The notes beneath the pieces were generated by a model. It saw nothing but the letters and a program-made list of their open reading frames with translations. It did no database searches and was not told where the DNA came from. A program made the translations under genes and the position numbers. A stretch of DNA of 64,000 nt, from the NCBI GenBank assembly GCA_922989275.2, contig OV277870.1:45814356-45878355 (forward strand), read 5' to 3'. Origin of the DNA: Gari tellinella. Lineage: Eukaryota; Mollusca; Bivalvia; Cardiida; Psammobiidae. Of this stretch, positions 1 to 10,408 are shown piece by piece (position 1 is the first letter of the stretch; the number at the start of each line of letters is the position of its first letter).

Positions 1-1285
1 GTATTGATGGAGTACAGTGTTAAGGTTGTCACCTATAACTTGTTACCTACGTTCTGGACTTTTCGATTCTCTTTCGCTTTGACCCTTATTCTGCTAGTCT
101 TGCCTTGACTGGTATTTACCATGTTTGAATCCTTATTAAATGCCAAATATCTTTGCATCTTAACAAGATTCAGATTTGACGTTTAGTTTGAAGTTTATCT
201 ACAATGAAAAAGACATAAAATATAAAATGAAACCATATTTGCAAACTATAGTTTTGATCAAGATGAGTTGATAAGTAGATAAGGGTTAAGTTATTTCGTT
301 TGTTTCTGACACTACAGCATTATTTTTTACTGCTGTATGATGGTCTTAATATGTTCAGAACTTGTGTTGAGGTGATATGTACTGTTAAAGTCTGTCAGCT
401 GTTATGTTGTAAAGTCGTATTGTTTAAATGTTTCGCTATATGCACTGTTGATGACATATAAATCAGGAATTAATGGATGGACAAGGAATCAACCAACCTT
501 GTCTTCACTTTCATGAATTTGGTTCAAAATATGAGACCATGCTATAACCACAATTTTATTGTTTACAAGAATGCATTTGTTCATCTACTATTTTTCAACT
601 ATTACAAACGTTCAGAAAAAAATGTCAGTTTTGTTTTTTAGGACAGATGGCATTTTAAAATAGGATAAAAGTAAGCAAAAAGTCCCTGTAGGAGCTTTTT
701 ACTTTATGTTCATCCTGCTGTAGCAGCAATTAGCCTCACAGGTGGCCATAATATCTGTAGATGTTTTTCACATTAATTTTAACAATTTATTTTACTGATA
801 ATTGGAATTCAGGATACATTTAAATTAGCATAAATACAAGAGGTGTAGACCAAAATCACACTTCTTGGAGGAGTCGCCCATGACGAGTGTTTACATTGTA
901 TGTCGTAGGAAATAATGTTAATGTAATACTTCAAAGATTGTCCAGTTCTGAATGAAATAACTGTATAGAACATGAATTTATGTTTAAATTTGTATAGAAC
1001 AAGAATTTATGTTTAACTTGTTAAGAGTATGGTAGATACCTAAGTATGGTGGGTTTTCATGCTAGACTGTAGTACCTTTGTATAGACAAAGAATGTCTTT
1101 CAGGCAACCCACAATATTTGCATTTTATACTGGATTGATATACGAAGGATCTCTAGTACCATATTTCTGAATTGTTCATAGAAGATAGATTAGAGGTATT
1201 GTTTGACTGTATTGAAGCTTAATGCAGGACACAAATAATGCAGGAAATCCCATTTCAGAGTTCTCTGCATTACTGTTGTTATGCA
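1..1285. other. AT-rich stretch without recognised gene
   Basis: No credible exon, RNA gene or bounded repeat was seen. It may be intron of the antistasin-like gene or intergenic. Short palindromic scraps such as AGTCCCTGTAGGAGCTTTTT near 681 resemble decayed hairpin cores. Confidence 0.5.
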
Positions 1286-1592
1286 TTAACCTATTACCCT
1301 ATAGCCTGTTTCTAGTTTTGAAGACATGTGACCACTTAAAGCAGGTTGAAAGTAAAGCAGAATGCACCTTAAGGTACATTCTGCTTTACTTTCAGCCTGC
1401 TTTAAGCTACCATTTGCCAGAATTAAGGTGCATTCTGCTTTACTTTCAGCCTGCTTTAAGCTACCATTTGCCAGAATATAAAAAATAATTCTGATGATAA
1501 ATATTTATGACTGTATAAATTGGAAATAATTTTTTCTGTGGAGTTGTAAATTAGAGGCGTAAAAAGGCGTATTTATTGGGGTAATAGGTTAA
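1286..1592. mobile_element. Family A hairpin element (TTAA-flanked), with duplicated arm
   Basis: Family A is defined here by TTAA followed by CCCATTACCCCATA-like ends, ending in its complement plus TTAA, about 250 bases long, with a central palindrome TTAAAGCAGGTTGAAAGTAA / GCAGAATGC. TTAA targets and CCC..GGG ends suggest piggyBac-type mobilisation. In this copy one palindrome arm plus its flank (about 54 bases) is tandemly duplicated, at 1371-1424 and 1425-1478. Confidence 0.85.
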
Positions 1593-1656
1593 ACTGCTCT
1601 CTTGAATACCAGTGCATCTACCTTTAAAAGAGTGTCTGTATCCATGGTAATGACCG

Positions 1657-3155
1657 CAGGGCACGACAAATCCTGTGCCTGGAGCCCGGCGGGCAACCAA
1701 ATGTTTAGCTTGGGCAACCATATTTTTCAAACTGCTGCCCGGCGGGCAACCCTTTAATTCCATTTTAAGATGCCCGGATTATTTCACTTTTGGAAAATTT
1801 CAATATGTCAGAATAATGCCGTGCGAGTCATCTACTAGTTGCATTTCGTAACAGTAAGACCTTGTGTCTACTACTGTCTAGCGGTACTGCATCTACATGG
1901 ACTGAAGTATCAGACTAAAGCCATAAATATTGAAAGTGTGCAACAAATTTGCCGATTAATTAAGCCCCTGTGGACACTTATCTTTATCTGTAGGGTAGAA
2001 CGGTTACAAAGGATTCTTGTGGATTAGCAATAACACACCCCAATTAGCAGTTCACGCTTGATCAAACACCATGCTGAGCTTGTCATTTTGTGTAAACAAT
2101 CTCGTGGATACATTCGGCATACTTCTAAACACAGACTGGTACACTTAGTTAACTTTTTGTGAACCAGTCATTAAATTCAGCGATAACACCTGGGGAGCTC
2201 TGAATGATATGAAAGATGAATATAGGATTTCCTATAAAAATGAAAGTACAATGAAACACTGTTAAATAAGATTAAACATTGTGCTGGCAATAAATATGTT
2301 TTACCAGCGATTTTCAAGTCTTAATAAAAACTTTCAAAGGTAGGTGCAGTAATTATGGACTTTAACATAGTTTTGTTCGCAAATGAAATGTTGGACTTGG
2401 GTTGTCTTCCTCGAAGTTTGTAAAGTAAAAAACTTGTTTGGTGAATTTTCGGAAAGCAAATAATAATGACAAAAAACCGGATCCGATCACTCGAGAGTGT
2501 AATAATATGGGCAGAAAAACGTGAACTTTTATTTTATTTTTTAAGTGTAGTTACTTCAGTCAAACTGAAAGTCACTTTCAGAAAATGTGGATATGAATAA
2601 ACCATGAGCCCCTGCCCCCGTGCGGGATGTAAGAACACAGAAAACTTACATCTTAGTTCTCCTATGAAATTCCCTGATACTGTCAATTAATAAATTTGAA
2701 GGGTGAGACTGAGATAGATTTTTAAAATTACAATGCTACTGCTACAGCTGTTGAAAGAAAAGGTGTGAAAGATATATAGAGATGTTAAGAAATAGTAACT
2801 AAATTTCAAATTTAAGAATGAAAAAACATGAATAATATAAACCAAAAAAAATGTGACAGCCTATCAGTATCAGGAGATGATGATCTGTATTATCTATGTC
2901 TATGTATTATCCAATGCTAATAATTTCACCTGCCTGATGAGATCCAGGGAGAGGTGTTGCATATTTCCTTTTGAGTATTCTAAAAGCTGTGAATTAAGGG
3001 TTTTAATTAAAAAGGTTAATCTGGTACATCTGTGAAGGGTTTGAATTAAACGGGTTAATTTGGGACATCTTTTGTGTGATAGATTCAGGGCAACCAGAAA
3101 ATAATTTTGATTGCCCTGTGGGCAACCAGCTTTTCATGAAATTTGTCGTGCCCTG
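1657..3155. mobile_element. hAT-like non-autonomous element, 1.5 kb
   Basis: Perfect 15-base inverted ends CAGGGCACGACAAAT. They are flanked by AATGACCG (1649-1656) and AATGACCT (3156-3163), an 8-base duplication with one mismatch. Subterminal GGGCAACC motifs recur at both ends. No transposase frame is present. CAGGG ends with 8-base duplications are typical of hAT. Confidence 0.85.
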
Positions 3156-3319
3156 AATGACCTAGTTGTGATATTTATGCCAGTGTATTTATGGTACTAT
3201 TCTGTGTATTTAATACTATGATTAAGTGTACTTTTATGAACAAAATGCTTTTGGGTGATAAATGTTTTATTACAGTCCCACGAATACCATTCACCAGAAT
3301 GCTTTTCTTCTGTACTAGA

Positions 3320-3634
3320 AGCAGGTGGTTGCTTATTGCAAGTTGAAATTAAAGCAGAAAGCTCAGTCAGGAGCTTTTTGCTTTACTTTCATTTTGCTTT
3401 ACCCCATAGCCTCTTTCCAGTGTCAAAGACCGGTTAATAAAATAAAGCAGACTGAAAGTATAGCAGAATGTGCCTTAAGGCTTATTCTGCTTTACTTCCA
3501 GCCTGCTTTAAGCTACCATCTATGTTTAGGTCTTATGGTGCATATTTAGTACTATAAATTTGGATTATTTTCTTCAGTAGAGGAATAAATTAAATGCATA
3601 AAAAGGTGTATACAAGAGTAATGGGATAATCTGC
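3320..3634. mobile_element. Degenerate tandem pair of hairpin cores (family E-like and family A)
   Basis: A core with AAAGCAGAAAGCTCAGTCAGG (3352) abuts a family A copy whose left end reads TTTACCCCATAGCC and whose right end reads GTAATGGGATAA. Confidence 0.6.
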
Positions 3635-4019
3635 TATTTGTCATAAACACCATACGATTGAGCAGTAGTACTTAGTGGGGCTTTGCTATAGTGTGTTTCT
3701 TTTATTTTAAAGTTATCATAGCCTTTGCTTCACTGTATAATTTGTTGCAAAAGAATAGTTATGGGCTAAGTGCTCATGGATATATTTCTTAGGCAATATG
3801 TTTTATGTTGCATTTATTTATTACTAACAATGTAGATTCTCACGGTAATTGTGAAATTACATTGAAAAAGCAAGAAGTTTGCTTTAATTAGCAAACAGCA
3901 AACTAATGAAATTATTGTTTAATGATTCAGTTTAAGAAAAATAAAAGCAGTCAATCTTGTAGTTAGTGCCCACTAATTGAAGTAGATTCAGTGGATTGGA
4001 GAATGCTGTGGACGTATTT

Positions 4020-4212
4020 AATTAAAGCAGGCTGGAAGTAAAGCAGAATGCACCATAATTCACATTTTGCTACTTTCTACCTGCTTTAGTGGTCACCTGT
4101 ATTCAATAATCTAGAACCAAGCTATGTGGTATAGGGTTAATGCAGTATGAAATTAATGCAGAAAGCTCCTGTAAGAGCATTCTGCATTATTTTCATTAGC
4201 ATTAAGCCAAAA
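4020..4212. mobile_element. Family A remnant joined to a second hairpin
   Basis: A family A palindrome ends at TTAA 4137-4140. It is followed at once by another palindrome, GCAGAAAGCTCCTGTAAGAG inside ATGAAATTAATGCAG / CTGCATTATTTTCATT arms. Confidence 0.6.
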
Positions 4213-4699
4213 CCTGCATTTAAGACTACTATACTCATGGTTCTTCTACTGAGTGGTTGCTTACTACAAGATTGACCCTACAGCCATATGAATGATTTTA
4301 TTTGCCTAAAAGGTATATTGTTAAGACATTTTGTTGTGATTTGATATGTTCTCAATGTTCTTAATGCTGACAAATAAAAGTGAGCTCACTACATTGTGTT
4401 GATTATTCTCTGTTTGCCTCTGTCACCCCACTTTATTCTTCATCTTCACTGAAAGAGGGAAAAGACTATCTTTGCACGATAGCGGTAGATTTGTCATGTG
4501 CAGTTTGGATCCTCATCAGAATCCAAACTGTTCGCAAAACAGGACAAAAAGTCAAAATAGATTAGATTGAATTGGGAACTTGGATTATCTATTGGAAATT
4601 TCAAGTGTAAATGAAATCTTACCTTTTTAGCTCGCTAGACAAAAGTTGTCATCCAGTTGTTGGTTTTGGCATTACCGTTTGCGTAGGCAGTTTCAATAA

Positions 4700-4990
4700 A
4701 GTGTGAAAAAACTGCTATGCCCTTTGACCTACAACTTTTGTACTTGCAGCATATATACCTTTGGACAAAACCTTTCCATCCATGTGAATTTTTTTACCCC
4801 TGACATTGATCTTGTTCTCAGCCCCTGCCTTTTATATTTCGAAATGTGTGTTAAAGATTTGAAAATGCTTACAGCTGCTCTATTCTTTGACCTACAGCTT
4901 TCATACTTGCAGCACACATACTTTTAGACAATACCTTTCCATTCATGTGAAAAGTTTTACCCTGTGACCTTGACATCAGTTCATTCTTTT
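4700..4990. repeat. Two diverged direct repeats of about 180 bases
   Basis: CTATGCCCTTTGACCTACAA with TACTTGCAGCATATATACCT (4715) recurs as CTATTCTTTGACCTACAG with TACTTGCAGCACACATACTT (4880). Confidence 0.65.
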
Positions 4991-5201
4991 AAATTGTGAA
5001 ACGATCACCGGCTACTCTTGTTGTCATCCAACAACTCTTATTGATTGCTTAATCGTTTTGAAATTCTAGTACATGTATCTTGAGTATACTCATCTTTTAC
5101 AAGCAATGTACCTATGAAAATTGTCCATTGCAAACAGTAAAGTCTAATTAGGGTCTGTACTGTTTGTAATGTTGCAATAAATTATGAAACGACCACAGCA
5201 A

Positions 5202-5457
5202 CAGGGTTGCCATACGTTGACATAAAAAAATCCTAAGATTTCCAAATTTGCATTTTTCAAGTGCGATTTTACGAATCGTACCTTTACCCAATCGCCTGTG
5301 TCTAGTTTTGTTGACACGTGGTTGCTTAAAGCAGGCTGGCAGTAAAGCAGAATGAGCATAAAGGCGCATTCTGCTTTACTTTCAGCCTACTTTAAGTTAC
5401 CATGTACTAGAAAAAAATCCGAAGATTTAGGAAAAATCCGGAGAAATGGCAGCCCTG
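5202..5457. mobile_element. Family G hairpin element with 6-base duplication CAGCAA
   Basis: Family G has ends CAGGGCTGCCATTTCTCC or close variants. This copy starts CAGGGTTGCC and ends GGCAGCCCTG, flanked on both sides by CAGCAA. Its centre is a family A-type palindrome (GCTTAAAGCAGGCTGGCAGT). Confidence 0.85.
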
Positions 5458-5567
5458 CAGCAACAAATCCCTATATTTTGAAATATGGTCGACATTATTG
5501 GAAGCTGCAATTGTCCAGTTGAAGTTTATGGGGTAAATGAGTTGCAATGCGATGATCAATCATTGTA

Positions 5568-5814
5568 CAGTGGAGAATCTGCTATTCTTTCCCGTTTAAA
5601 CGCAAACGTACGCAAACGCAAAGCACTAAAACGTAGAAAAGAACAACTTTTGGACAATTCTGATATTTCATGTTTATCTTGGTGGCAAACAGTTTGGAGC
5701 CTGATCAGACGCCGGGTTACCCGGCGTCTGATATGGCTCCAAACTGTTTGTAAAAGAAAAAAATAGTTATAGCGTAAACACGTTTATCGGGAAAGAATAA
5801 CAGATTCTCCACTG
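5568..5814. mobile_element. Family C element (TA-flanked) with GACGCCGGG hairpin
   Basis: Inverted ends CAGTGGAGAATCTG(C/T)TATT, with TA on both sides (5566-5567, 5815-5816). The core CAAACAGTTTGGAGCC with CAGACGCCGGGTTACCCGG sits at 5687-5752. Tc1/mariner-type target choice. Confidence 0.9.
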
Positions 5815-5841
5815 TACCCTGATGAAATCATCATCATCATA

Positions 5842-6284
5842 CAGTAAGACCTCTCTATTACTGAATTGTGTTAATGGGTATTTAGTACAGATGACTGCTT
5901 AACCCTTTCCCTTATAGAAGCGACCTTTAGCACATTCATTTTATTCATCCGCTGAAGAAAATAGTTCCACATTATACCGTAATGAATATGTGTCATATTT
6001 AATACTTTCCTTATTCTAGCAGTTAATAGCTTAAAGCAGGCTGAAAGTAAGGCACATTCTGCTTTACTTTCAACCTGCTTTAAGTGGTTACCTGTCTTCA
6101 AAACAAGAAACGGGCTATGAGGTAAAGGGTTAAAGCAATGGGACAGTAAAACAGAAAGATCACTCGGGAGCTTTTCTGTTTTACTGTCACCTAGCTAGGC
6201 TAGCTTTGAGTTGTCACATGTCATTTATACAATCAACTGAGCCTTCGTTTAGTGATCGAAATAGATTCTAGAGAGGATTTACTG
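5842..6284. mobile_element. Family E element (TA-flanked) interrupted by family A
   Basis: Family E ends are CAGTAAAACCTCTCTATTA-like and TA-flanked, like pogo/Tigger ends. The core GACAGTAAAACAGAAAG is split from its left half by the TTAA element at 5899-6133. Confidence 0.88.
5899..6133. mobile_element. Family A element inserted at TTAA within the family E core
   Basis: TTAA occurs at 5899-5902 and 6130-6133. Deleting one copy with the element restores ATGACTGCTTAAAGCAATGG, the sequence seen in uninterrupted family E copies. Confidence 0.92.
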
Positions 6285-6674
6285 TATACTCAATTCACAA
6301 CTTCATTATCATACAACAGTGTACTTATTGTTACCACCGGGTCAGTTGCTCAGTAACTAGGATCCAAAATGTTCGACATTTATATCGAGTTTTCTTCAGT
6401 CAAAATTCTAAAGAATCTAAATTGCAAGCAGACAGCAGGCCCCAAGCTTTGGAGTTGGGTATGAGGTTGTTCTCAGTCAGGCATTTGATTGATCAGATTT
6501 CAACTTTTGCTGAGATTGAGATCGTTCTCAAGCATTTGAATGGTCAGATTTGGGCTTTTGCTCAGAAATTTAAGAACGATCTCGGACTCAACTCGAAAGT
6601 TGCATCTAACAGTCCTGGCTGAGGCTCTGAAATTTCACTAGCAAAAGTTAACTAGAACCAGACATTTTAGAAGC

Positions 6675-6925
6675 CAGGGGCCCGTTTCATAAAACTTCGT
6701 ACAACAAAAACGGTCGTAGCCTAAGTCAGATTATAAAAGTCACAATTATTATTTATTTCTCCATTTAATCCTATCTTGTGACATTTCTTTTGAATCGTCT
6801 TGAAAAGACGATTCCAAAGAAATGTCACAAGACAAGATTAGATGGTGAAATTGAAAATTAAATGTATTTTAAAGATTTGACTTACGACCATTTTTGTCGA
6901 ACGAAGCTTTATGAAACGGGCCCCA
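6675..6925. mobile_element. Family I element with GAATCGTCTT hairpin
   Basis: Ends GGGGCCCGTTTCATAAA and its complement. The central palindrome GAATCGTCTTGAAAAGACG resembles the family F core, not the core of the other family I copy at 17408. Confidence 0.85.
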
Positions 6926-6977
6926 GTATTCTAAATGATAAAGGTTAGTTTTAACAGGAACGTTTTAACAATTTCTT

Positions 6978-7530
6978 TAACCCATTGAAACCTAGTGAAA
7001 AGTATTCTCGTCATTTTCAAAATGTGTTCCAATGAAAAGTAAACTTACAGTGGAGAATCTGTTATTCTTTCCCGTTTAAACGCAAACGTACGCAAAGCAC
7101 TAAAACGTAGAAAAGAACAACTTTTGGACAATTCTGATAATTCAGGTTTATCATGGTGGCAAACAGTTTGGAGTCTGATCAGACACCGGGTTACCCGGCG
7201 TCTGATCTGGCTCCAAACTGTTTGCACTGCAAATAATAGTTTTAGCGTAAACGCGTTTATTGGGAAAGAATAACAGATTCTCCACTGTACCATATGCAAA
7301 CAATGTTTATCCTGATCAGGGGGATCTTATGGGAACTCTCTGATCAGGGTCTGCACTGTTTGTCATATTTTGCAATATATTGTAAAACAACCCTGTTTTG
7401 GTAAAAAAAAAGAAAAAAAAGGACTAGATTTGTTTTGAAACTTCACAGAATTATACACTGTGTATAATTCCGCGGAAACTTGAATTGCTTATTTAAAATG
7501 TCAGTGGTGAATGAGTAATTTTACAACGAA
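6978..7530. mobile_element. Family B element interrupted by family C at 7048-7287
   Basis: Family B is TTAA-flanked with the core CAAACAGTGAAGACCCTGAT / CAGAGGGCTCC. Here it starts TTAACCCATTGAAACCTAG, and its core (CCTGATCAGG, CTCTGATCAGGGTC) follows the inserted element. The right end is degenerate. Confidence 0.7.
7048..7287. mobile_element. Family C element (TA-flanked)
   Basis: Ends CAGTGGAGAATCTGTTATTC and complement. TA at 7046-7047 and 7288-7289. Core CAGACACCGGGTTACCCGG with one arm mismatch. Confidence 0.9.
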
Positions 7531-8298
7531 GTTAATTTTACATTCTTGGTCTCTAGTAGTGAGTTATCAACTGGTCATTCGAAGTCGGCAGGTGCAGGTC
7601 AACAAGAGAGATAAAGTGTTGGTCAGGTGTATGTGACCATGGAACCCAGATAAGAACTAGACATTTTCCCGTTTGGCTCGTTTTCAATGTATCAGGTGTT
7701 TGAAAGCAGGTTGAAAATAAAGCATAAACACAACAACCCACAAATAAGGAAGTTGCTCTTTGTCAGAAAATCAGGCATTTATATGCAGATTTTTTTTAAA
7801 TGCGAAACATTTTGGAACCAGATCAGACACCACATTTATGGGGCATGATCTGGGCTCAAAATATTGCAAACTTTATCTAAAAATGAAAATCCATCTTCAG
7901 CTTGCGAAGAGATAACGAAACATTGAATTTAAACATTAGGTAAATTTACAATCTGTTTGAGGATACGAGTTTGATACTAAAATATTGTTCAATTACTTCA
8001 TATCGTGGCCAGTTTTAAAATGTCAATAAGTGTTGCTCAAGTTTCCGAAAAGGTTACCAGAGTGATAGGATGTCATGAGGTATATCAGTTGCCATAGTAA
8101 TCTAGATTACTTCAAATACTCCTTACACTTTAGTTTTGTTGTTGATGTGAACGCCGTTAGTAAACTAATAACGATGCAAATCCAGGAAGGTTGTCTAATT
8201 TTCGCTTTGCTTTGGGGATTTTCTCTGGGTATGTTTTATTTTGCTCTGTGTATATTTTCCCTTGGTTTACGGTAAAACCTCGGTAATTTGAACTCAGC

Positions 8299-8552
8299 TT
8301 AACTCTTTGAACCCTAGTCGCGCACATATGCGTCATGTGCAAACAGTGTACCTTTGATGAGTACACTTGTCCTATGCAAGCAATGTAGACCCTGATCAGA
8401 GGGCTCCTGAAGGAGCCCTATGATCAGGGTATACACTGTTAATTGTCATTTGGCATATATTTAAAAATAAACCCTAAAAAGGTCAAAAATGGACTAGACT
8501 AAATTGAAAATTAGAAATTATCCATTTGAGGTTTCAGGGAGGAAAGGGTTAA
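8299..8552. mobile_element. Family B element inserted at TTAA in a pogo/Tigger-like element
   Basis: TTAA at 8299-8302 and 8549-8552. The flanks join to GGTAAAACCTCGGTAATTTG, AACTCAGC, TTAA, GTCGAAC, a pogo-like terminus. Core AGGGCTCCTGAAGGAGCCCT. Confidence 0.85.
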
Positions 8553-8677
8553 GTCGAACTAATCCGCTTTTCAAAGTTTAAACGTTGCTCTAAGCCAAGT
8601 TTTAACTTTGAAATAAGGGTAAGTTCGACTGAAATGAGCTCGAGGTACGAACTTAAACTTAAGAAATCAGGGTTGAC

Positions 8678-8939
8678 TTAACCATTTACTCTATAACCTG
8701 TTTCAAGTATGGAAATTAGTTGACCACTTAAAGCAGGTTGATAGTAAAGTAGGATGCGCCTTATAACGCACTCTGCTTTTTTAGTCTGTTTTAATTCAGC
8801 TTGTAACCATCTGCTAGAAAAAAGAAAACAGTTCTTATGATACATATTCATCACTACACGTATATAAATTGGAACTATTTTCTTCGCTGGAGGAGTACAT
8901 TAAATGCGCAAAAATACGTATCTAAGAGTAAAGGTTTAA
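8678..8939. mobile_element. Family A element
   Basis: TTAA at both ends and a decayed palindrome (GGATGCGCCTTATAACGCAC). It lies in the same pogo-like host element as the family B copy at 8299. Confidence 0.78.
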
Positions 8940-9029
8940 AAGTGAGTTGTTAAAGCTCCACTGCATTTTGTTTTGTGTAGACTTTCAGTTTCTATGATAT
9001 GAATGCTGGAGAGGAGTTTCAATACCCTC

Positions 9030-9322
9030 TAAAAGGTTTAGATCCCGACCAAACACCAAGTAACTTGGCATCTGACCAGGATCAAATCTATTTGTCACCT
9101 GGATTGTATAAATAAGTAATAATAATTTTCAGAATTTACCCCTTCATTGCCTTGTCCCGAGTTAATACTAGTTATGAGGGATGCTGTTTTTATCATAGTT
9201 TTCCGTCCGCCCGTCCTGCACATTTTTTGTCCGGAAGATATCTGTTGAAAACAGTTTAGATCCAGAAGATACACCCAGTAACTCGGTGTATCATCTGGAT
9301 CCAATCTGTTTAACACTCTGAT
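9030..9322. mobile_element. Two decayed GAT-rich hairpins of the family C/D core type
   Basis: At 9048 CCAAGTAACTTGG sits between GATCCCGACCAAACA and its imperfect complement. At 9258 GATCCAGAAGATACACCCAG pairs with GGTGTATCATCTGGATC, flanked by AACAGTTTA and TCTGTTTAA. Confidence 0.65.
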
Positions 9323-9385
9323 TATTTATTCTGAACTAAAATCCAAATAGATTAACTCTCAGAATCATCGCAGGTGACAACACAT

Positions 9386-9611
9386 TTAACTCTTTGCATG
9401 CTGGGTAAATTATTTCGTCTGCAACAATTGTCGTCTGCGACTGTTCTAAAATTAGAATTTTAAAAAAAATCTTTTAAATTCAGGGTCAGAATAGCAAACA
9501 GTTTGGATCCTGTTGAGACGCCGCGTCACGCGGCGTCTCATCTGGATCCAAACTGTTTGCAAAGGTAATAAGTGTGGCGGATATATCTGCCGCTAGCATG
9601 TAAAGAGTTAA
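9386..9611. mobile_element. Family D element (TTAA-flanked) with GACGCCGCG hairpin
   Basis: Ends TTAACTCTTTGCATGCTGG and complement. Core CAAACAGTTTGGATCC enclosing GAGACGCCGCGTCACGCGG. It also contains repeated GTCGTCTGC motifs. Confidence 0.88.
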
Positions 9612-10170
9612 TTACCCAAAAGTCAGTAACACTATGAGACGATATTGGAGACAACAATATTGTAGCAGACGACAATATTGCGGTGAGAGGGTAAAAACCT
9701 CACGATACATTTGGCGTTGAAATAATTAGTGTAAAACATAGTACATGTATATACAGCTCATATGAATAGATGTGCAAATGTTTTGTTGTTTGAATAATTG
9801 ATACTATAAACGCTACTACAGCGCTCCTTCTCTACAACGACACCCAAAGGGAGACAAAAAATGTGTGCGTTGTTCGGATGGAGTCTTAAATAGGGAGGGA
9901 AAATGGCTTATATTTGCAAACAGCTTGAAATTAGATCTGAATTAAATATGCGTGTCACTCCTTATTACGGGTTTTTGGGTAAAATTGTCCATTACGCAAC
10001 TTTGAGAAAAACAGCAGACGACAATATCAAGCAGACGACATTGCAGCCGTGAATAATTTGGACATAATTGTCTTGCTTTTGGGAAGAGCGGCAAACGTTG
10101 TTTTAAGGAGGGGGTCGTTGTTTGGAGGGCCGTTGTAGGGAGAGAGCACTGTATTATCATTAAGAGCGTA

Positions 10171-10214
10171 TTATTATTATTATTATATGTATTATTATTA
10201 TTATTATTATTATT
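10171..10214. repeat. TTA trinucleotide microsatellite
   Basis: (TTA) run interrupted once by TATG, directly upstream of antistasin-like exon a. Confidence 0.95.
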
Positions 10215-10252
10215 ACAATCATAATCGTCGATATAATTTAAACATTGTAAAG

Positions 10253-10408
10253 CCCAATTCGGGAGCATGTTCAGTAGTATGATGAACATGGGACCTGGTG
10301 GGACGACCAACACTGGGCAGAACTGTACCGCAGCCCAGTCATGTTACCCCTGGTGTGCCAGACAACTGGACAACAACGGATGTCTCCAGTGCAAGTGCTC
10401 CACCTCAG
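10253..10408 (+). CDS. Antistasin-like gene, exon a
   Basis: It encodes FSSMMNMGPGGT, then the repeat NCTAAQSCYPWC with NGCLQCKC, ending in TCAG before GTTAG. The acceptor TTGTAAAG is weak, so the left edge is less certain than the right. Frame and phase match exon b. Confidence 0.72.

Noticed and set aside
1222..1488. 88-codon frame across hairpin arms, and similar short frames at 3255, 5485, 14763, 15362, 34805 and 37687
   Set aside because: These frames follow mobile-element sequence and repeat the same peptides (ESKAECALRRILLYFQPALS and similar) because the hairpin arms recur. No host protein is implied.
10253..10313. 123-codon minus-strand frame with Asn run at 9942-10313
   Set aside because: The Asn run is the translated TTA microsatellite, and the frame overlaps the supported plus-strand exon of the antistasin-like gene.
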